Source of the DNA: Amphimedon queenslandica
Taxonomy: Eukaryota; Porifera; Demospongiae; Haplosclerida; Niphatidae
Reading direction: 5' to 3'
DNA: 26,832 nucleotides
Assembly (NCBI RefSeq): GCF_000090795.2
Contig: NW_003546514.1
Span: forward strand, 106,049-132,880
The translations under genes were made by a program, and so were the position numbers. The notes beneath the pieces were generated by a model. That model was not told the origin of the DNA. It did not search any database and saw only the letters and a list, made by a program, of their open reading frames with translations. This document shows positions 18,641 through 26,832 of the stretch, piece by piece; the first letter of the stretch is position 1; each line of letters starts with the position of its first letter.

Positions 18641-21275
18641 CAGGGGTGTAGTTGCCTGTGTCCTAGTAGTTTTTTTGAATCCACCATGTTTTATTACAGT
18701 TATTAATATTAATGAGTTATTAAACAATTAATAGTCATAGGACATGGTCTCATCATTATGAAAAGTCAAAGAAGCTTGTTCTTGTTTTCCTCTTCACCTG
18801 TGGCACCTACCTGCTCTGAATGCCAGGAAAGGTATTTATATTTTGCCACAGATGAAGAGCCTGATTCTGATGTCAGTGATATAGAAAGGCAAGAAGTAGC
18901 TAGTGAGCTAGGGCTACGTGACACAGGTAGTAGCCCAAAACGACAGCATACAAATTAGGATGATGTTCCTTCAGATATAGCTACCACAAAAATGACTCAT
19001 TTTTTCAGCCTAAACTATCACATTTTCCATCTCATATGATATAAGGTAAACAAAGATCGTTTAATTCATTCTGGTATTGTTACGATTGGCTGGAATATTT
19101 AGTTCAAAAGGATGCCTGCTTTTGCTTTTCTTGCCGTATGTTCCATCTTGAACCTGGAAATTCATCATAAAGCAAGCATTATGTGATTCAAAGCACGCCA
19201 CTGTTAAATCTGCAATTCTCTATGTCCATGACAGGTGTGCATTCCACAAGCAATGAATGGAGTCTTGGTCCCAATGCAAGCTTAATACTCAGCTCTGTAT
19301 TTCAATTTCAGCCAGGATGGAGTCAAATTGCTTGGAGGTGATTAGTACAAACCATCACTATCTTATAAGCTTGATTCAGATTCTTCTATTTTGTGCACAT
19401 CACAAAATAGCTCTCCAAGGACACAGAGAAGGCACTAATTCTGCAAACAAAGGCAATTTTCTGGAAATTTTAGATGTTGCTTCACATGATCCTGGTATTC
19501 AACAAAAGCTAGTGTGGTCCTCAAAATGCTTTGTATACCTCTCCTCAAATACAGAACACTCTTGAGTATTATGGGTAAGATGGTACATGAGGAAGTTTGC
19601 TACAGAACAAGGAGTGCTGGTCTGTACTCAATATCAGCTGATGAAACAAAGGATATCAGCAAAACAAAGCAGATGGCCCTAGTTATCAGATATGTTGATA
19701 TTAAAAGGGAACTATACTTGAAAGGTTTCTCACATTTTGTTGAAGCATTTCGTCTTGATGCTAAGAGCCTTGCAGCATATATCCTTCATACACCTAAAAA
19801 ATATCAACATGATACAGGGTCTCTTGTATCACAAGGATATCATGGGGCTAGTGTCATGTCAGGCAAATTTTCAGGAGTACAGCAACGTGTAATCAAGCTG
19901 CACCACAAGACATCTATATTGATTGCTTTGCCCACGTATTGAACCTTGTTCTTGTTGACTGTGCCCAAAAAATCAACTCCTCTGCTAAATTTTTTGCCCT
20001 CCTTCAGTCTTTGTCTTTATTTCCCCAACCGAAGCACATGTGGTATTTGTAGCTCAGCAAGCGAAGTTACACCCAAGTAAGCCTAAGAAAGAATTACAGA
20101 GGCTTTCTGACACAAGATGGGCCTGTAGGTACCTTGCTGTTAATGCTGTTTGTTGCAAATTTGAAGAAATGTTGGCCACACTTACAGAGATTGCCAATAG
20201 TACTGCTTACGATCCACAAAAAGCAGTTGAAGCTCAAGACTTGCTATTGCAAGTAAAATCACTTAACTTTTAGCTTCACCTGATCATTTTTGATAAAATT
20301 CTTTGTTGCACAAAAACCAGATTTACATCATCAATATGATCAGGCAAAAGCAGCTGATTTGTTGTCTTCAAAAATACAAACCTTCGAAAAATTTAGAAGT
20401 GATCATTATTGGGATCTATTGTATGAATATGCAGAGCACATTGCTAGTCTCAATGAAATTCCAATTAATAAGCATAATAGAAGAAGCCAAATAGCTCAAA
20501 GATTTGATGAGAGTGTTGTACTGGAATCTATATGCACAAGAGACACAATGTCTACTAGCAGTGAGTGGAACAAAACCATATTTTTTCCAGTGCTAGACAT
20601 ATCTATTGTTGAGCTTAAGCAACACTTCACATCCAGGAACATGAGCATTATGAAGGCAATCCAAGCATTTGATCCCAAAGCAGATAAGTTTTTTGATTCA
20701 GACGCTCTTTTGCCGCTTAGCAATGACAATCAACTAGACCATGCAATGATTTCAATGGAAGCTGAACAATGCCTATCATCAAAAGGTAATATTGAGGGTA
20801 TTAGTGATGCATTAATGGAGCTATATCTTTTCGGACAAGATTTCCCAAATCTGCTTAAACTGTACAAATTGCTTTGACAGTATGTGTCAGTTCAGCTCAA
20901 TGTGAGCGTTGCATTTCAGCATTAAAAAGAATCAAGACTTATTTGAGAGCAACAATGTTACAGGAAAGACTGGCGGAGTTGGCTTGTTTTTCCATTGAAT
21001 ATGATATCTCCACAAAACTACATATAGAAAATGTCATAGGCAAACTTGCAGCTCAAAGTAGAAGAATAATGTTGTAAACTACTATTACAACACAGTTTAT
21101 TATTATTATTGTTAAAATCTAAGTTATTTTAATTACTTTACTGACGTATTATAAAGTCAATTAATTACAAATGTTAATACATTAACCACGCCTCCATGAC
21201 TATTTAATTTACCCGTTTTAAAATTCGCAGCGCACGAACATGCAGTAGTACTTCTTTTGCCTGGCTACGCCACTG
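18641..21275 (+). mobile_element. hAT transposon, ZMYM1-like, ends and TSD defined
   Basis: The 5' end is CAGGGGTGTAGTTGCC at 18641. The 3' end, read inward from 21275, is CAGTGGCGTAGCCAGGC, the common hAT terminal motif. Eight-base flanks GAGTACAA (18633-18640) and GCGTACAA (21276-21283) agree at 7 of 8, so they are a target duplication with one later change. Length 2,635 bp. The element carries one broken transposase gene in the plus direction and is inserted inside the protease exon of the minus-strand MULE-Ulp1-PHD gene. Confidence 0.92.
18758..21077 (+). pseudogene. hAT transposase, zinc finger MYM-type 1-like, broken
   Basis: It starts MKSQRSLFLFSS (18758) and ends SRRIML at TAA 21077. 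In order: an acidic N-terminus with TAG at 18956-18958, a TTF-type finger DACFCFSCRMF (about 19111), a DUF4371 region (LEVISTNHHYL; ALQGHREGTNSANKGNFLEI; IQQKLVW), the hAT core (ISADETKDIS, first Asp; GYHGASVMSG), FAHVLNLVLVDC, LQRLSDTRWACRY, FRSDHYWDLLYEYAEHIASL and the C-terminal hAT dimerisation part SSAQCERCISALKRIKTYLR. The second Asp (relatives have CYDGASVMSG) is His, so the core is dead. Frameshifts fall near 19515-19560, 19940, 20275 and 20875. About 1,900 codon positions of DNA hold one intron-poor gene; length is near that of intact relatives. Confidence 0.88.
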
Positions 21276-21283
21276 GCGTACAA

Positions 21284-21984
21284 ATTTCTTAGATAAACTA
21301 CTTAGAAGTACTGCAAACAACTCCTGCACAGATGCAACAACATCTTTTGTCAATAAGCTATTATACACTTTCACGGAATTAGGTTTACAAGCACCCAATT
21401 TTTGAGACACAAATCGAATGACACTGTGAAGCATTCATTATCTGCAGAAATGGCTCTTGCTGAGATGGAAAAGATAGGGTACTTCCAAATGTCACATCAC
21501 AAAGGCCATGCATATTACAAAATTGGATTCTCAACATTACAATACCAGCATTAATTAGTTTACTGTTTAACCACTTGCTTTTCTTTTAAGAATATCTATA
21601 TCACTCATTGTCAGCTTTTCATTGCCAATAGTAATCAAGGATGGTTTATCACTTTCAACGACACATTAATCTTATGTAAATTGACTATTGATTCAACTGA
21701 GCTTGCTTTATCTTCACCATTTACTACACTTAATTCTCTTGCCTGTCGTGATCGATAAGCTGGTGTTCCAGTAACAACAATACAGTGTTTTTTTATAGGT
21801 GGATTACTTTCATCTGGTAATAAATTTCGCGCACGTTTGCTTTTTCCTTCTTTTTGACTTGATGTGTTTCTACACTTTTTTAGCCATGTACTTCCACTTC
21901 CTTTTGGGCGACCTTTTACTTTTACTTTTTGCTTAGTGTTAAGCTTGTACTAATTATAGATATAGTTACTTCATTGCCTGGGGA
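21284..21984 (-). pseudogene. AT-hook and N-terminal half of Ulp1/C48 protease
   Basis: The exon starts after TTTACAG at about 21985 with SPGNEVTISIISTSLTLS. One base lost in an A-run brings in KVKVKGRPKGSGSTWLKK, an AT-hook-like GRPKGSG, then a basic NLS-like segment and VTGTPAYRSRQARELSVV. Further frames give NEKLTMSDIDILKRK, KWLNSKLINAGIVMLR, LSFPSQQEPFLQIMNASQCH and SVKVYNSLLTKDVVASVQEL. This is the Ulp1-like fold: xWLN at the start, His in SQCH, and the Asp position as VYNSL (Asp to Asn). The AT-hook frame has no start codon and is missed by ORF scans. It stops at the hAT insertion (target duplication 21276-21283). Confidence 0.75.
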
Positions 21985-22048
21985 CTGTAAAGAAAATGAC
22001 ACATTATGGCATAGCTAAACCAGTGTTCATTATTGTGCATATGCATAC

Positions 22049-22657
22049 CACATTTGTAGCACACTGGCTATTTTCAATATGACTCAACACTGGCATAAAT
22101 ACTGCAGTATCACCAATTGACACAGAAGATGACACTAACAAACCATCATCAGCTTCATGTGAACTAGGTCTGCCACAGCAGAATCAACAGCATTTGAAAG
22201 ATCGAGATCAGTGTTAGGAGCAGTACCAATGACACTTGTACAATGACGAACAGTTAAAGAAACGTGTTTTTGTAGAAGAATCATCCTCAGCATCTTTAAC
22301 TAGAGGAACGCCTATATAATGTAAGTTTATGAATAATGATACTGTGAGCACATTTAAATTACCATTACTACGACCAGTTTCATTTCTCACTCTATGATAT
22401 GCGTGTCTCACCAATTGATCAGGTTCTGTAGTACTCTAAATTACAAAATTGAATGTTAAATGTAAAATTAAATACTGATAATAGTAGTTACATCTGAATG
22501 GTCATTTACTGGGGTAATTAAAATAGGTTTACACACTTCTCAGTGTTTTAGAAGCACCTAATACCTGAATACTTCTCTCTGAATTCTGGCGTACCACACT
22601 GTGAAGAAACAACAGCTATCTTCTGACACTGTGACAACATTTTATTGTACTTCTGAT
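22049..22657 (-). pseudogene. Post-SWIM and linker exons of the large gene
   Basis: KYNKMLSQCQKIAVVSSQCG then TPEFREKYS ends at TATTCAG|GTATTA (22565/22564). This segment continues past the inserted element at 22658-23012: the bases on both sides of it give one open stretch. Two further exons follow: 22435-22363 (EPDQLVRHAYHRVRNETGRS) and 22311-22049 (VPLVKDAEDDSSTKTRFF, then PNTDLDLSNAVDSAVADLV in another frame). The linker is Ser/Asp-rich. Exact phases do not all match. Confidence 0.55.
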
Positions 22658-23012
22658 CATAGGCGTATTTGGACCCGGGCAAGCACGGGCTTTGCCCGGG
22701 TAGAAATTTGCAGCCATAATTATATTCATTTGTTATTGTATTATACACAGTATTGTAACAGTGGGAGGACTGTTAACCACAATAGTTGGCACTGTTAACT
22801 ACCACATTAATTTAGCACACACCTACATGTTCCAAGTGTTTATTTAAGCACCAGGGCAGTTATAGGTCTTAAATTTTAAACGCATTTGCCCAAATTGCCC
22901 ACAATCAATAGTTGAAGGTATCAATAATTAATTAAATATATGAATAATTTATTAACTATATCAATAATTAATTAAGTGCCCTAATAGCTGGAGAAGGCTA
23001 GATACGCCTATG
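22658..23012. mobile_element. 355-bp hAT-type miniature element with perfect TSD
   Basis: It starts CATAGGCGTATTTGG and ends, read inward, CATAGGCGTATCTAG. The 8-bp duplication CTTCTGAT flanks it exactly (22650-22657 and 23013-23020). A subterminal perfect hairpin, ACCCGGGCAA-N9-TTGCCCGGGT, lies at 22673-22701. The rest is AT-rich, with repeated ATCAATAATTAATTAA words near the right end, and has no gene. It is inserted in a coding exon of the MULE-Ulp1-PHD gene, between the SWIM finger and the KYNKMLSQCQ motif. Confidence 0.93.
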
Positions 23013-23142
23013 CTTCTGATTACGTCAGAGTGTTAGACAATGTAAAGTTTAATGCAACAGTTTTTCTTCTCAACTTCGCTTTTTTGAGCAAGTGTTGAGT
23101 TATCAGTCATATGCAAATCTATATTGGGCAGGTATTCCTCTA

Positions 23143-23491
23143 TCAATTAGCTACCAATGACTTTTTGAACACAGACAATTTTTGATGTTGACGAATATAA
23201 AACATATGACATGCCAACAGTAATGTTTTATGAAATGTACAGCTGCTAATAGCTCCAATTTCTGCACTCAAAACGACAACATAAAATTTCTCATTGGGAG
23301 ACAGAACACTGAATTTGTTACTTTCATTGTTATCACTGTCAGCTTATAACCCACAGTACAAGCTAGTTCTAACTGCTCTATGATCAGGTTACTAAAATAC
23401 TGTTTACATGCTGCTCAAATATTTGTTACACCTTCAATACCATCGTCTACAGAAGTAACAGATATAAATTCTTCCCTAAATGCAGATAGCT
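23143..23491 (-). pseudogene. SWIM zinc-finger segment of the large gene
   Basis: One frame gives ISEMFRALRTFARNNKE and REEFISVTSVDDGIEGVTNI, then TGA and AACKQYFSNLIIEQLELACT. A second frame (23340-23143) gives SDNNESNKFSVLSPNEKF, SSCTFHKTLLLACHMFYIRQ and KLSVFKKSLVAN before TGA. The last part aligns with a SWIM finger (CxC...CxH), but the first Cys is Ser and CxH has become CH, as if one codon was lost. It cannot bind zinc normally. Confidence 0.68.
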
Positions 23492-24550
23492 TCAGTGGCT
23501 CTTTATTATTACGAGCAAAGGTACGCAAAGCTCTAAACATCTCAGAGATTTTGAAAGTTCAAGAAGTAAAATCTTTAAACTTTTGATTATGACTTTAAGC
23601 TTCTGATTATGACTTTCAAGGCAATTGTTAGTGGTATTTCCAAGATGTGAATACAAGTCCCTTTTGTACATCACCCACATTTTCTGACAATCATCACAAC
23701 TCTTTATGAAGTACTCTTCATAATCTTTTAATTGTTTGACTAAAAACCTCCACCTTTAATCTCTGATACTCCTCTTCATTTTAGAATACACCAAAGTTCT
23801 GAGCAGCTGTTTGGCAGCATCATGAGTAGTCTTCTCAATGTCAAAATCAACAACTTTCTTAAACATTGCTTTCATTGCATGCCATTGGCAAAACAAAACC
23901 TGGGCATTTGGAAATTCTTCTTTTAGAATTTTCATTGTGTTGAATCTTCATCTATGATAATAACTTGTAGCAAGGACCAGTTGGGGTTGTTTTTTTAGCA
24001 CTGCAACATTTTCTGCAAGTGAAGTGCATCTTCTGTTGCTGCAGCATAGAAGATCACCTGTCCATCAGCATATCCATCCTCAACCAATAAACAGTACAAA
24101 GGCATTCTTATACCATTCACGTTATACGTTCCTTCCACCAAGAATATCTCCGGAAACTTTTCATACAAATTTCTTATGTGCCCAGACTGAAAATATAGCA
24201 CTTCTAACGTATAATCTTCATTGATTAAAACATTTCCTCTTGACAATGAGTCCTGTTCAAGGGCTTCATTAAGTTTCTGGAGTAAAAGCTTAGCATCATT
24301 CAATCCTTTGCTACTGAGCTCACGTAATTTAGCTTTCATATTCTGCATATCTTTAAGTAAAATAAGCTTTCCAAACTTATCTTCATGCATTCATTTTAGG
24401 TACTTGTTGTTAGGATTAAGTGTGAGCAATGATGCCACTTCTGTTTTTTATTTATTGTCTAGTTGACGACTTGATGGATAATAAGGAATAATAATTTTCT
24501 TTTCAATTCAAAGACTGTGATTTATTTGACACTCTCAGCATTAATTTCTT
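23492..24550 (-). pseudogene. MULE transposase core of the large gene
   Basis: It begins ECQINHSL (HNH region), IPYYPSSRQLDNK, TAA (24450-24448), VASLLTLNPNNKYLK, TGA (24393-24391), MHEDKFGKLILLKDMQNMKA and FPEIFLVEGTYNVNGIRMPL. The first catalytic Asp (normally DGTYN) is Glu at 24135-24133. After TAA at 23997 the core goes on with VIIIDED and, in a shifted frame from 23935 to 23756, MKILKEEFPNAQVLFCQWHA and KQLLRTLVYSKMKRS. It then gives MWVMYKRDLYSHLGNTTNNC and LESHNQKLK, with the expected third acidic residue in NNxLES. CQWHAMK is the C-x2-H of MULE transposases. The 23935-23756 frame is only 59 codons and is easily missed. Confidence 0.82.
23574..23613. repeat. 20-bp tandem duplication in MULE coding DNA
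   Basis: TTTAAACTTTTGATTATGAC (23574-23593) is followed at once by TTTAAGCTTCTGATTATGAC (23594-23613), 18 of 20 identical. On the coding (minus) strand it doubles the segment after SHNQKLK, giving VIIKSLK, and shifts the frame by two bases. Confidence 0.8.
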
Positions 24551-24608
24551 CAAAAATATATAAGTAGCACTACATGGCATGTGGTTCATTTAATAACAAA
24601 ACACATAC

Positions 24609-24942
24609 CTGTCATACGAGATGGTTACTTTAACAGCAGAATCCATTGAAAATGTGCGTTGGTTTGGCCTGATTCCTTTTCCTCTGTGTCTAGGCTTTCC
24701 AAAGTGCACACGTCTGGCGCTGTAATACGTGTATTGTAACTTCTTTTTGTCAACTACACAGTCACTATTGTGTTTCTTGTTGTAATCAATCCAAGTCTGG
24801 GTACTGAAAACATGCAAAGGATGATTCTGGGTTTTCAGAAACAATAAAAATGTTTCTACGCGAGAAAAAATATTAAAGGATCAAACCAATGCTAGCCATT
24901 ATAGGATCTACCAATGCTTTGATCATCACTTGCTGCTGCCAT
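24609..24942 (-). pseudogene. N-terminal exons of the MULE-Ulp1-PHD gene
   Basis: Exon 1 is inferred from ATG 24942-24940, MAAASDDQSI, and a donor ATTG|GTAGAT at 24912/24911. Exon 2 starts after TTTTCAG at about 24803 and encodes TWIDYNKKHNSDCVVDKKK, RRVHFGKPRHRGKGIRPNQ and KVTISYDR before GACAG|GTATGT at 24609/24608. The GKPRHRGKGIRPNQ motif is typical of ZSWIM1/3-like N-termini, a Cys-poor relative of the WRKY-GCM/FLYWCH type domain. Exon 1 is the less certain part. Confidence 0.65.
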
Positions 24943-25760
24943 TATGAACATGTGCCGATGTGATAGCACCATTCACTTAATTGCAACACCTGCGTCTGTG
25001 TTTATAGTCATTGAGTGACAAATCTGCCACCAATCAGTGTGAACAGGCCATTTATGAATCAAATTACCACCGCCATATCGTTGGCAATAGACTTGGTCTT
25101 AAAAAATGGTGCTCCAGTGAACAGTTTATTCCTTCTACAAGAAACTGGACATTTTATAACAAGTTTTGTATGTAAAACGATACAGAATAATGAGATAAAT
25201 TAAATGAAAGTGACCAAACTGGAATCACATGAAATGGCTTCCAATAAATGTGAAGAAAACCTGAGCTAAAGCACAAAGGCCTTTACTTATGCCACATAGC
25301 TTTCTGTATTCTGGGTCTCTGGTGCTAGTACAACAGCCGTGCGGTTCTCTCATGCACATAATACCAAAGTAATGTTTGTATTCTGCAGCAAAAGCAACTT
25401 CTCGCCTGTTTCATCATTAGCAAATGTCCTGCATTACTGCAGACAGCAGTAACTCAGATTGTTTCACTTGTGTCATGTCACTTCCATTGAACTAATATGG
25501 AAGTATTGGAATTTTTGTTGAGGTAAGTATAAATAATCTACTGTTATAGTTATTAGTTATAATTCAAATTTTAATGAATTACAAAATTTTTAAATCAAAA
25601 GGTGAGTGTGTAAATTCAGATGCATTATGCAGAAAGCAACTTAATTAACTGAAGTAGTAGTTAAAATTACTCCACTGTGCTGATCAATCCAACTACTTAT
25701 GCACTCAAGTAGTAAATTGATGTTTTCCTATGCTTACTTAATTGTGTCACAATTGAAAGG
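24943..25760. other. No gene recognised; likely promoter side of the MULE gene
   Basis: The first 100 bases lie upstream of the inferred ATG at 24942 and hold no TATA box I can identify. A plus-strand stretch (about 25020-25200) has unrecognised frames. AT-rich sequence follows at 25520-25740. Confidence 0.35.
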
Positions 25761-25761
25761 T

Positions 25762-26230
25762 GAAAATAAATCAGGAATATAACAACAACTAGAAAAGACT
25801 CTGTGATGTCCGTCAATACTACAGCAGAGTATTACATAGATCCATGACAAAAGGCTAAGTTTCTGCCAAAACCACAAGTTGAAACTGCAAAGCTGGATGA
25901 TACCATTATACATTCTATCCTTGTTTTTCTCAGTAATACAGTGACAGACATGCATCTTCCAGTGATTGCTGTGTAATCCATACTTGACTATTGCTAATTA
26001 TGATTCGTACTTCGAACTTGATAAAACATTCAAATACACTACACACACCATTAACAGAACAGCCCATTTCAACAACATTAAGTACATTTCTTGATTAAAC
26101 ACCAGATATAGTCATAAGGGAAGATCTTGTAAGGTATGTAGATGGTGTGATTGTAGAAACAGCTCCACTCTTGATATGGTGAAAGTGTGCTGAAATTGAT
26201 GACTTCCTGCTAAAAGAATTGACATATTAA
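25762..26230 (+). pseudogene. Unrecognised coding-like stretch
   Basis: The plus strand has a protein-like reading at about 25810-25975 (EYYIDP, stop, QKAKFLPKPQVETAKLDDTI, then FLSNTVTDMHLPVIAV). A second lies at about 26055-26230 (EQPISTTLSTFLD, stop, DIVIREDLVRYVDGVIVETA, PLLIW, stop, AEIDDFLLKELTY). Each passes single in-frame stops with no change in character, as in an eroded exon. I do not recognise the family. Composition suggests a soluble helical protein. Confidence 0.3.
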
Positions 26231-26376
26231 TTACTACAAAAAAATTAATGAACGTGTATAATAATCCAAGGAACAATTATGATTTCATTACAGACAGTAA
26301 TTCTTAAAAACATGACAGAAACCAATAGAAGACATGCCGTTAAAAACAGGAATGGATCCAATTAATTGCGTGGGTG

Positions 26377-26398
26377 AGTACTGAGCATGCGCAGTACT
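26377..26398. promoter_or_regulatory. 22-bp near-perfect palindrome with NRF-1-like core
   Basis: AGTACTGAGCA then TGCGCAGTACT: one mismatch pair in 11. The TGAGCATGCGCA core resembles an NRF-1 site. It lies about 70-90 bases before a possible start codon at 26467, next to TTGCGCGCAAG at about 26416, itself a palindrome. A promoter is likely but not proven. Confidence 0.4.
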
Positions 26399-26466
26399 TG
26401 TCAGCATGCTGCCAGACTTGCGCGCAAGAAGTCAAAGAACAAAACCACTCAGCTGCTGTTCTTCTT

Positions 26467-26484
26467 ATGGAGTGTGCCAGCGTG
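26467..26484 (+). CDS. Possible first exon at the right edge
   Basis: ATG GAG TGT GCC AGC GTG (MECASV) runs straight into an ideal donor, GTG|GTAAGT, at 26484/26485. The upstream 100 bases have the NRF-1-like palindrome and a CpG-rich patch. The window ends TTTTACCCATGCAG, which reads as a splice acceptor, so a second exon could start at the first base beyond it. If so the intron is 26485-26832. The product cannot be named. Confidence 0.35.
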
Positions 26485-26832
26485 GTAAGTCTTTGTTACA
26501 GTTTTTTTGAGAATATATTGTAATACCCTATTTATTTATATGTTTATTAAGCTTGATTCATAAGAAGATTAAAAGGGCCAGTCACTGCACATAATGCCAA
26601 AGAAAGTTAGTCATGACTGTGAATTTTACTGTTATACAGAATGCTGCATTAAGTAACAGTTTTTATGGAATCATTGTTATTTGTATAAATTGTTTGTCAT
26701 GTACTTCATTTTTGTAAATTGTATTATCTTAATGCCTAATGATTACTTTTTAATGGATTGTGATGGTAACTAATAAGTTAATGCAGCAACTGTCTGATCT
26801 CATTGGTATTAGTGAGGCTTTTACCCATGCAG

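Larger units (their letters stand above)
18282..24942 (-). pseudogene. MULE-SWIM-AT-hook-Ulp1-PHD gene, decayed, with two nested hAT insertions
   Basis: A single ordered set of domains runs down the minus strand: probable start MAAASDDQSI (24942), a ZSWIM-like N-terminal domain (KPRHRGKGIRPNQRTF), MULE transposase core (VEGTYN, CQWHAMK, NTTNNCLES), a SWIM finger, an AT-hook-like VKGRPKGSG, a C48/Ulp1 protease and a PHD finger. MULE transposases fused to Ulp1-like proteases are known in plants as Kaonashi MULEs; similar ZSWIM-Ulp1-PHD proteins, as I recall, are multicopy in sponges and cnidarians. Many stops and frameshifts are present, the first MULE Asp is Glu, and the protease has lost its Asp (VYNSL) and the Asp of DCG. 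Two hAT elements lie inside coding exons, with their target duplications. Splice sites are mostly kept. The gene is dead; its order makes one ancestral gene far likelier than neighbours by chance. Confidence 0.8.

Noticed and set aside
21204..21434. 76-codon minus-strand ORF as one gene
   Set aside because: It is half protease exon (SVKVYNSLLTKDVV...) and half hAT terminal sequence; the target duplication lies in its middle.
22548..22748. 66-codon minus-strand ORF as one gene
   Set aside because: Only the part from KYNKMLSQCQ on is old coding; the start is read out of the inserted hAT miniature element.
1..26832. CRISPR array, operon or other prokaryotic system
   Set aside because: No spaced identical repeats, no Shine-Dalgarno series, spliced genes and animal-type transposons throughout.
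1..26832. tRNA or rRNA genes
   Set aside because: No stretch with a GGTTCRANNCC B-box plus a matching cloverleaf, and no rRNA core words, was noticed by eye; a covariance-model search was not possible.

Overview
The window is eukaryotic: AT-rich DNA with short GT-AG introns, no operon structure and no intact gene. The recognisable protein families (DUF6589, a MULE-SWIM-Ulp1-PHD multidomain protein, ZMYM1-like hAT, THAP9/P-element-like transposase) are ones I associate with early-branching animals. A demosponge such as Amphimedon is my best guess. That is an inference from families and compact introns, not a database result.

The region is a graveyard of mobile elements and decayed repetitive genes. 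Left part (1-6344): a possible retroelement gag exon at the edge, an 86-bp tandem duplication, a possible TATA-driven first exon (4723-4804), a 239-bp TIR element flanked by TA (4854-5092), and a miniature LTR element on the minus strand (5117-5984). Next (6345-10197, minus) lies a DUF6589 pseudogene that still has its introns but carries at least eight stops or frameshifts. One short intron holds a 557-bp non-autonomous hAT-like element with a perfect 8-bp target duplication (8703-9259). A 42-bp minisatellite follows (10741-11028). The plus strand then carries a broken P-element-like transposase (12682-14451), the remains of a second transposon-like protein (14585-15461) and a possible Helitron N-terminal repeat (16727-17038). 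A 511-bp TIR element lies at 17648-18158.

The main structure is at 18282-24942 on the minus strand. One large decayed gene reads in order: N-terminal zinc-finger-like domain, MULE transposase core, SWIM finger, AT-hook-like motif, Ulp1/C48 cysteine protease, PHD finger. Two hAT elements are nested in it, each bounded by terminal repeats and 8-bp target duplications: a 2,635-bp ZMYM1-like hAT (18641-21275) splits the protease, and a 355-bp hAT miniature element (22658-23012) splits the segment after the SWIM finger. The right end (24943-26832) has an unrecognised coding-like stretch, a near-perfect 22-bp NRF-1-like palindrome and a possible first exon.

No gene here looks able to make its full product. 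The interest lies in the domain architecture of the MULE-Ulp1-PHD gene, the insertion order that can be read from the sequence, and the miniature elements whose ends can be fixed to the base.
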